Under the pieces are notes generated by a model. That model worked only from the letters and a program-made list of their open reading frames with translations, did no database searches and was not told the DNA's origin. Shown piece by piece: positions 62,510-64,000 of a stretch of DNA of 64,000 nt (positions are counted from its first letter, which is position 1; each line of letters opens with the position of its first letter). Origin of the DNA: Chloroflexota bacterium (GTDB lineage Bacteria > Chloroflexota > UBA11872); the NCBI GenBank assembly GCA_022825895.1, contig JAJDVX010000022.1:62001-126000 (forward strand), given 5' to 3'. The translations under genes were made by a program, and so were the position numbers.

Positions 62510-63892
62510 ATGCCGTACGACCCTTCGCTCCACTTGTTTTGTCACCCCTGGGAACTGCAGACGGTGGTGCACATGCGCCGGACCTGGAATCGTCCGGGGC
62601 GGGTGCAAATGGACCCGGTGCTGTCGCCTACCGAACCCTGGGAAGGCACGTCGGTCGTGACCTGGGGGACGGCGCACTACGACCCGGAGACGAAGCTCTT
62701 CAAGCTCTGGTACGAGGCATGGAACGCCGAACGGCCGGAGCCGCTGGACTCAATGGTCTGCTATTCGACCTCAGCCGACGGGGTGACCTGGGACAAGCCG
62801 GATCTTGGGCTATTCGAGTGGGAGGGGAGCCGCGCGAACAACATCTGCTGGGTGATGCGGGAGAGCGCACCGTGGAATTACCTGGACAGCCCGCGGGTGT
62901 TCGTTGACCCGGAAGCCCCGGGCGACGAGCGGTACCGGATGGTGATCTATGCGCGTGACCGGGCGGCGCGACGCCATGCGTTTTTCGTGTTGACCAGTCC
63001 CGACGGGTTGCATTGGACCTGGCGCAACGAGCCGTTCCTGACCGAGTCGGGCGATCGGTTTCACTGCGTTCATGACGACAGGCGGGGGGAGTACTGGCTG
63101 ACCTCACGCCGCGCGCACATGGACCGGGATACCCAGGCGGATCCGCCGCTTCCGCGCATTCGCAGCGTGGAGCGCTGGCGCAGCCCGGACCTGCGCGAGT
63201 GGACGGGTCCGGAGATCCTGATGCGGCCGGACGATGCCGACCCGGTGGACACCGAGTTCTACAGCATGTATCCCATGACGGCGGGGAACGGCTACCTGGG
63301 GTACCTGGAGTTCTACGACCGGTTCGTGGAGCGCCTGCACACGGAGCTGATCGTGAGCCGGGACGGAGACCACTGGCAGCGCGTGGAGCGGACGCCGTGG
63401 CTGGACCGGGGCACCGAGGGGGCGTGGGATGACATGTGGGTGTTTCCATCCAGCAACGACCCGCTGGTCGTGGGGGACCGGATGCTGGTGCCGTTTGGCG
63501 GGCGCGGGACGGCGCACGCGGGACGGCGCTACCGGATGCGGCCGGCGCGGTGCCGCATTGGGCTGCTTGAGTTCGGGCGCGACCGCTGGGCGGCGCTCAC
63601 GGCGGGGCAGGACGGCGGGGAGTTCGTAACCGAGCCGGCGGAGGTACGCGGCGACCGTCTGACACTCAACGTGGATGCGGAGTTCGGGGACGTGCGAGTG
63701 GCGGTGCTGAACGAGCATGGCGGGGCGCTGGAGGGGTTCGGCCACGATGCGGCCGTGCCAATTGAACGCGACGCGATCGAGGCGCGGGTTTGCTGGGACA
63801 CCGGCGATTCGCTGGAGGCCTTGCGTGGCCGTCGGGTGCGCCTGCACGTCACGGCGGCGCGAGCCAGCGTGTACGGCTACAGGTTCGACTAG
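62510..63892 (+). CDS. beta-propeller protein resembling GH32/GH43/GH130-type glycosidases
   Basis: The 460-residue protein is rich in propeller-blade repeats: GTAHYDPETKLFKLWYEAW, YSTSADGVTWDKPDLGLFEW, LDSPRVFVDPEAPGDERYRM, LTSPDGLHWTWRNEPF and VSRDGDHWQRVERTPWL. This blade pattern occurs in five-bladed GH families and in related uncharacterised proteins. No clear catalytic acid pair can be assigned. The ATG at 62510 (MPYDPSLHLF) is preferred to one seven codons upstream. No signal peptide is seen. Confidence 0.75.
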   Translation: MPYDPSLHLFCHPWELQTVVHMRRTWNRPGRVQMDPVLSPTEPWEGTSVVTWGTAHYDPETKLFKLWYEAWNAERPEPLDSMVCYSTSADGVTWDKPDLGLFEWEGSRANNICWVMRESAPWNYLDSPRVFVDPEAPGDERYRMVIYARDRAARRHAFFVLTSPDGLHWTWRNEPFLTESGDRFHCVHDDRRGEYWLTSRRAHMDRDTQADPPLPRIRSVERWRSPDLREWTGPEILMRPDDADPVDTEFYSMYPMTAGNGYLGYLEFYDRFVERLHTELIVSRDGDHWQRVERTPWLDRGTEGAWDDMWVFPSSNDPLVVGDRMLVPFGGRGTAHAGRRYRMRPARCRIGLLEFGRDRWAALTAGQDGGEFVTEPAEVRGDRLTLNVDAEFGDVRVAVLNEHGGALEGFGHDAAVPIERDAIEARVCWDTGDSLEALRGRRVRLHVTAARASVYGYRFD

Positions 63893-64000
63893 CCCGGGCT
63901 TGCCGCACGGCGCGGATGCCCTAACATGGGGTCGGGTGGCACTGTGACTTCGCCGGGAGGGCCGGTGGGCGGGGTCTTGCCGCAGAGGAGCGTGTAACCA
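63893..64000. other. intergenic end of window
   Basis: These 108 bases hold no recognisable gene or site. A short frame from an ATG near 63925 stops within about 25 codons and resembles nothing. Confidence 0.5.

Overview
The window is GC-rich, densely coding bacterial DNA with no rRNA or tRNA gene that I can see. Lineage cannot be fixed from sequence alone. A PyrR-controlled pyr operon, many GTG starts, and a large accessory load of Gfo/Idh/MocA oxidoreductases, SDRs, a sulfatase and sugar-isomerase-like proteins would fit an uncultured, probably marine or host-associated Chloroflexota-like bacterium. That is an inference from overall feel, not a phylogeny.

Region 1 (1-11026, all minus strand) is nucleotide metabolism. 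Reading in the transcription direction, the pyrimidine operon is pyrR-pyrB-MBL-fold protein-pyrC-carA-carB (carB is cut by the window edge). It starts from a TATAAT promoter followed directly by what looks like a PyrR-responsive attenuator: a PyrR-binding hairpin, a competing antiterminator helix and an intrinsic terminator. Upstream lie a cysteine-free peroxiredoxin-like protein, purA, pyrG and a zinc-ligand-less MBL-fold protein.

Region 2 (11146-42205, plus strand apart from one small gene) is a surface-polysaccharide cluster of about 31 kb. It holds an ABC-2 exporter (Wzm/Wzt type, with a large C-terminal carbohydrate-binding part), a GT2, ten GT4-type glycosyltransferases, a CgeB-like transferase, two large GT-C/YfhO-type membrane proteins, a Wzx-like flippase, a hexapeptide acyltransferase, an alpha-toroid plus beta-sandwich protein, a radical SAM/SPASM protein, a Trm112-like zinc-ribbon protein, a methyltransferase, a nucleotide-sugar epimerase and, last, a polyprenyl-phosphate sugar phosphotransferase. 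Many junctions are 4-base start/stop overlaps, so much of it is probably one or a few long transcripts. Both an ABC exporter and a flippase are present, but no Wzy polymerase or ligase was recognised.

Region 3 (42341-52156) is accessory metabolism: five Gfo/Idh/MocA oxidoreductases (three in tandem), a class III aminotransferase with a methyltransferase, a stand-alone LanC-like protein with intact zinc ligands, and a BrnT/BrnA toxin-antitoxin pair with a strong promoter whose predicted start point coincides with the BrnT start codon.

Region 4 (52157-52889) is a 733-base non-coding stretch unlike the rest: a perfect 54-base palindrome, an AT-rich promoter-like island, a hairpin with a T-run, imperfect 21-base tandem repeats and four tandem AGGGGAG units forming a textbook G-quadruplex motif. 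It ends at an orphan HigA-type antitoxin.

Region 5 (52890-64000) is mixed metabolism: two SDRs, a TIM-barrel sugar isomerase/epimerase-like protein, a VOC protein, a sulfatase, a GYD protein, an epimerase-like protein without the catalytic lysine, a C45 (penicillin acyltransferase-type) Ntn-hydrolase, a DUF6159-like membrane protein and a beta-propeller protein. The most striking item is a thioredoxin-NHL (NHLRC2-like) gene at 59270-60742. Its active-site codon for the first Cys of the CxxC is an in-frame UGA, read here as selenocysteine, followed by a SECIS-like hairpin. A conventional gene caller would truncate this gene and lose its active site.
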